This document shows positions 7,867 to 11,139 of a stretch of 11,139 bases of DNA, in pieces. A program made the translations under genes and the position numbers. The notes under the pieces were generated by a model. That model did not search any database, had not been told where the DNA came from, and saw only the letters and a list, made by a program, of their open reading frames with translations. Origin of the DNA: Treponema sp. Its GTDB lineage: Bacteria; Spirochaetota; Spirochaetia; Treponematales; Treponemataceae. Every line of letters begins with the position of its first letter. The first letter of the stretch is position 1. The stretch is from the NCBI GenBank assembly GCA_017390125.1, contig JAFPCT010000007.1:1-11139 (forward strand), read 5' to 3'.

Positions 7867-8876
7867 TATTTAACCTCCTTTGATTTTGAAACCTTTATTT
7901 TCTGCAGAAAAGCCTTGATTCCGCCGGCTTTAATCCAGTCGAAAGTTCTAATGAAACTGAATTCCTTTGTTCCCAAAAGTCCCTGAGGTCGGAAAAGCAT
8001 AACCAGAATGAGAACCACCGGATAGAAAAGCAGACGGTAATTCTGAAGGAAACGCAAACCTTCCTGCAGATAAGTAAGGACAAAAGAAGCAAGCACAGAT
8101 CCTGTCATAGAACCCATACCGCCTAAAACTACGAAAATAAGATAGTCAATTGATTTTGTAAACGCAGCCTGCTCCGGTTTGATGAAGCCCACATACATTA
8201 CATAAAGAGAACCACCGATTCCGGCAACAAAAGAAGCAAGGACAAAGCCTGTCATCTTGTACTGGAAAACAGGAATTCCACAGGAAGCGGCCGCAATCTC
8301 ATCTTCCCGTACAGCAAGAATCGCACGACCATATGAAGAGCGGATAAAATTCTGTACCAGAACAATTATTACAACAAGGCTCAAGGTAATTACAAAAACA
8401 GCCGCAGTAGCATTCAAAGTAAGAACCGTAGGAAAGCTCATTCCGTTAGGTCCGCCAGTGAACTGTTTGAGGTTCACAAGAATAACGCGGATAATTTCAC
8501 CAAAAGCAAGAGTTACAATCGCAAGATAATCGCCTTCAAGCTTGAGCGTAGGAAAGCCAATCAAAAAGCCAAAGAACGCCGTCACCAGTCCAGAAGCAAT
8601 GAGCGCGACCGGCAGCGGAAGATGAAGTGAATTATTGAAAATAATCGTTGCGTAGGCACCCAAAGCCATGAACCCTGCCTGACCGAGACTCAGCTGTCCG
8701 GTAATACCGGAAATAAGGTTTACGCTTATTGCCATTATGGCATAAACACCGGCAAGACTGAAAATTCCTGCCATATAAGCGTCCATAACACCGGACGCAG
8801 TAAGCAGAGTCGGCACAACAACCGCAAAAACTGAAACTCCCGCCAGAATCAATGTATCTCTTAAAAATCTGCTCAT
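7866..8876 (-). CDS. livM: Branched-chain amino-acid ABC transporter permease LivM
   Basis: Inner-membrane permease of the Liv importer, with about eight to ten hydrophobic segments. The diagnostic region 'GFPTLKLEGDYLAIVTLAFGE' through 'GGPNGM', and the EAA-like loop 'GGMGSMTGSVLASF', are characteristic of LivM. I chose the ATG at 8876 ('MSRFLRDTLIL', 336 aa) because AAAAGAGG lies six bases upstream. A longer reading from a GTG at 8897 (343 aa) overlaps the livH stop as GTGA but has no good ribosome binding site, so it is second choice. It follows livH and its stop overlaps the livG start. Confidence 0.94.
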   Translation of the reverse strand: MSRFLRDTLILAGVSVFAVVVPTLLTASGVMDAYMAGIFSLAGVYAIMAISVNLISGITGQLSLGQAGFMALGAYATIIFNNSLHLPLPVALIASGLVTAFFGFLIGFPTLKLEGDYLAIVTLAFGEIIRVILVNLKQFTGGPNGMSFPTVLTLNATAAVFVITLSLVVIIVLVQNFIRSSYGRAILAVREDEIAAASCGIPVFQYKMTGFVLASFVAGIGGSLYVMYVGFIKPEQAAFTKSIDYLIFVVLGGMGSMTGSVLASFVLTYLQEGLRFLQNYRLLFYPVVLILVMLFRPQGLLGTKEFSFIRTFDWIKAGGIKAFLQKIKVSKSKEVK

Positions 8877-8882
8877 CAGAAA

Positions 8883-8890
8883 CCTCTTTT
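8883..8890 (-). promoter_or_regulatory. Ribosome binding site deciding the livM start
   Basis: AAAAGAGG precedes the ATG at 8876 by six bases. It lies inside the longer GTG-started reading of livM, which favours the downstream ATG. Confidence 0.6.
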
Positions 8891-8893
8891 CCG

Positions 8894-9793
8894 TCACACT
8901 TTTACCGTTGTTTTTTTACCGAAAAGTCCGGCTGGTTTTACCAGAAGGATGACAATAAGAATCATATAGGAAATGGCATCCGCATACTGACTGCTCAAAT
9001 AACCCTTTGTAAGTGTTTCCGCAATACCAAGAATGATTCCGCCGGCCATAGCACCAGGAATCGAACCGATTCCGCCAAGAACAGCCGCAACGAAAGCCTT
9101 AAGACCTGGAATATAACCCATTACCGGATCAACCAGAGGATAAGCCGTTGCATACAGAACACCGCCAGCACCGGCAAGAACAGAGCCAATTACAAAAGTA
9201 ATGGCAATAATTCGGTTCACGTTTATTCCCATAAGGGCAGAAGCCTGCAGGTCAAACGAAACAGCCTTCATAGCTTTTCCAGTTTTTGTATGATTTACAA
9301 TAAAATTCAAGACAAGCATAAGGATTGCGCTCGATACAATTACAATCAGCTGCAGGTTTGAAATAGAAAGAATTCCAAAAGTGAAATTTTTTGTTTCCAT
9401 AGTCGGGAAACGCCGCGGATCAGGGCCTACAAAAGGAAGCACGCGCATAAGGTTCTGCAAGATAAGTTCAACCGCGATAGCAGTGATAAGGGAATTCAAC
9501 CGTGGAGCAGAACGCAGAGGCCTGTAGGCAAACCTTTCAATTAAAATGGCAAGCAGACCGCACAAAACCATGGCAGCAATAAAAGCGCCAGCAAGTCCAG
9601 GAACCGTAGCACCCAGAAGCATGAGCACAAAGTAACCTGCGTAAGCACCCACCATCATAACATCACCATGAGCGAAATTGATGAGTTTTACAATACCGTA
9701 AACCATGGTGTAGCCCAATGCGATCAAAGCATAGATGCTTCCAAGCGAAAGACCATTCACCAACTGTTGAACAAAAATAGAACCGGAATTCAC
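8894..9793 (-). CDS. livH: Branched-chain amino-acid ABC transporter permease LivH
   Basis: Inner-membrane permease partner of LivM. The N-terminal 'QQLVNGLSLGSIYALIALGYTMVYGIVKLINFAHGD' pattern (shown here as one continuous family hallmark region, residues 8-43) is diagnostic of LivH. Confidence 0.95.
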   Translation of the reverse strand: MNSGSIFVQQLVNGLSLGSIYALIALGYTMVYGIVKLINFAHGDVMMVGAYAGYFVLMLLGATVPGLAGAFIAAMVLCGLLAILIERFAYRPLRSAPRLNSLITAIAVELILQNLMRVLPFVGPDPRRFPTMETKNFTFGILSISNLQLIVIVSSAILMLVLNFIVNHTKTGKAMKAVSFDLQASALMGINVNRIIAITFVIGSVLAGAGGVLYATAYPLVDPVMGYIPGLKAFVAAVLGGIGSIPGAMAGGIILGIAETLTKGYLSSQYADAISYMILIVILLVKPAGLFGKKTTVKV

Positions 9794-11139
9794 AAAATTC
9801 CTCCAGCAAAAAAACTTCAATATTATATTAAAAGATATGAAAAATAGTGTAAATGGATTTACCTGCTGTAATTACAGTAATTTTTACTGAAAAAAAAAGG
9901 TGCACTTCATATGAAGCGCACCTTTTCTGAATTATTCATTCCGTCGAAGGAGTTCGATCATTCAATATTAGTTGAAGTCAAATCCGATTGGAAGAGTTAC
10001 TTCTCCACCAGGTGTTACCTGTACAGCGATTTCTTCTCTGAGTCTATTATAAGTAACTGTAATTTTTGCTTCTCCAGCTGCAACACCTGTGATTGTTCCC
10101 TTAGAAACAGTTGCAACAGATGTGTCGCTAGATTTTACATCAGCATTTGATGTTACATCTGTACCTGTTTCATCAGATGCACCTGTATAATATTTTACAG
10201 TGAATGATTCTGTTTTACCCTTCTGGATTTCTACACTATCAGTAGAAAGTTCAATGTATGGTTCATTATCCTGTGCGGCAAACTTGAATGTAACTGTATC
10301 AGTGAATGACTTTCCAGATTTTGAATCCATATAAGTAGCCGTTACTCCTACATTCTGCTCAGATCCAGATGTATTGTTGTTTGTAAGAACACCTTTTTCA
10401 AGCGCAGCGTAAGATGAACCAGAAGTAATAGTGTAAGCTACATCAGAATTATCAAGCTTAGATTTTTTTCCGCTTTCATAAACAGCCTCTGTATTCAAAG
10501 TAACTGAAGAATTATAAGAAATTGCAGATGTTGTCGAGTTCTTGATTTTGATACTTGTTACTTCGTCATCTTCGTCAAGAACTGTAACTGTAATATAAGC
10601 TTTCTGTCCTTCATAAGTAACAGTGAGTTTTGCAGATCCAAGTCCGTTTACAGTGATAACCCCTTTTGATGCTGTCGCTACTTTTTCGTTGTCAGAAGTA
10701 ACAGATGTTTTTGAATCAGATGTAACATCGACACTTGAACCATCTGTATTGATTGCAGAAACAGTAAATGTTCTTTCAGATTCAGCAGAATCCTCATACA
10801 AAGTATATGCAGTCTTTACAACTTCAATTTTTGAAAGTACCGGTACAGCAGCTTCAGCTGCAGTAAACCAGTAAGTAGCTTCGTGTTTACCCAATGTAAT
10901 TCTTACGCGAACAGGCGAACTTGTGGCAGCCTTTACGTACAAATCTGTATCATCTTTTACAGAAATATAATCAGTACCAGACGACCTAACCACGATTTCA
11001 AATTCATCGTTATCAATAAAATCATCCAAATCAATCGGTTCTTTACCTATTGAACCATCACTCTAAGTATAAACGAGTTCAACCGGGTAAGTTTTACCTA
11101 CAACAAGTTCCTGAGCAACAGATTTTTTTGTTGCACTCC

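Overview
The window looks like a chromosomal segment of a host-associated spirochaete, most likely a Treponema-like organism. This is an inference from gene content and protein style: a MinD/ParA-type gene directly followed by lgt, a PtsN-like EIIA without a permease, a Thr/Ser-rich BIG2 surface protein, and moderate GC. No 16S or other species marker is present. Nothing mobile (transposase, integrase, CRISPR, tRNA or rRNA) is visible.

Layout. Bases 1-1608 read on the plus strand: the C-terminal part of a MinD/FlhG-like P-loop ATPase, then lgt (lipoprotein diacylglyceryl transferase). A bidirectional hairpin terminator at 1610-1648 separates them from a long minus-strand block. In transcription order from the right, that block contains: (a) the 3' part of a BIG2-domain surface protein gene, cut by the window edge and interrupted by an in-frame amber codon at 11063-11065, with a rho-independent terminator behind it (9895-9926); (b) a regulatory intergenic stretch with palindromes and a -10 box; (c) livH-livM-livG-livF, the two permeases and two ATPases of a branched-chain amino-acid type ABC importer, translationally coupled, with no binding-protein gene visible; (d) a short intergenic region with an extended -10 promoter; (e) a CBS-CBS-ACT protein, an unrecognised 492-aa protein, a PTS EIIA-2 domain protein and transketolase (tkt).

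How the genes may work together. LivHMGF imports amino acids. The CBS-ACT protein just downstream has domains that typically bind adenine nucleotides and amino acids, so it may sense energy or amino-acid state. The EIIA protein keeps its phosphorylatable histidine and may give a regulatory phosphotransfer input next to the pentose-phosphate enzyme transketolase. These links are inferred from gene order only.

Main points of interest: the amber-interrupted surface protein frame; an Asp-to-Glu change at the expected Mg2+/ThDP ligand of transketolase; the exact in-phase TAG-AAA-ATG junction between the CBS-ACT gene and the 492-aa gene; that unrecognised protein itself; and the palindrome cluster upstream of livH. 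I did not find convincing evidence for a wholly new multi-gene system.
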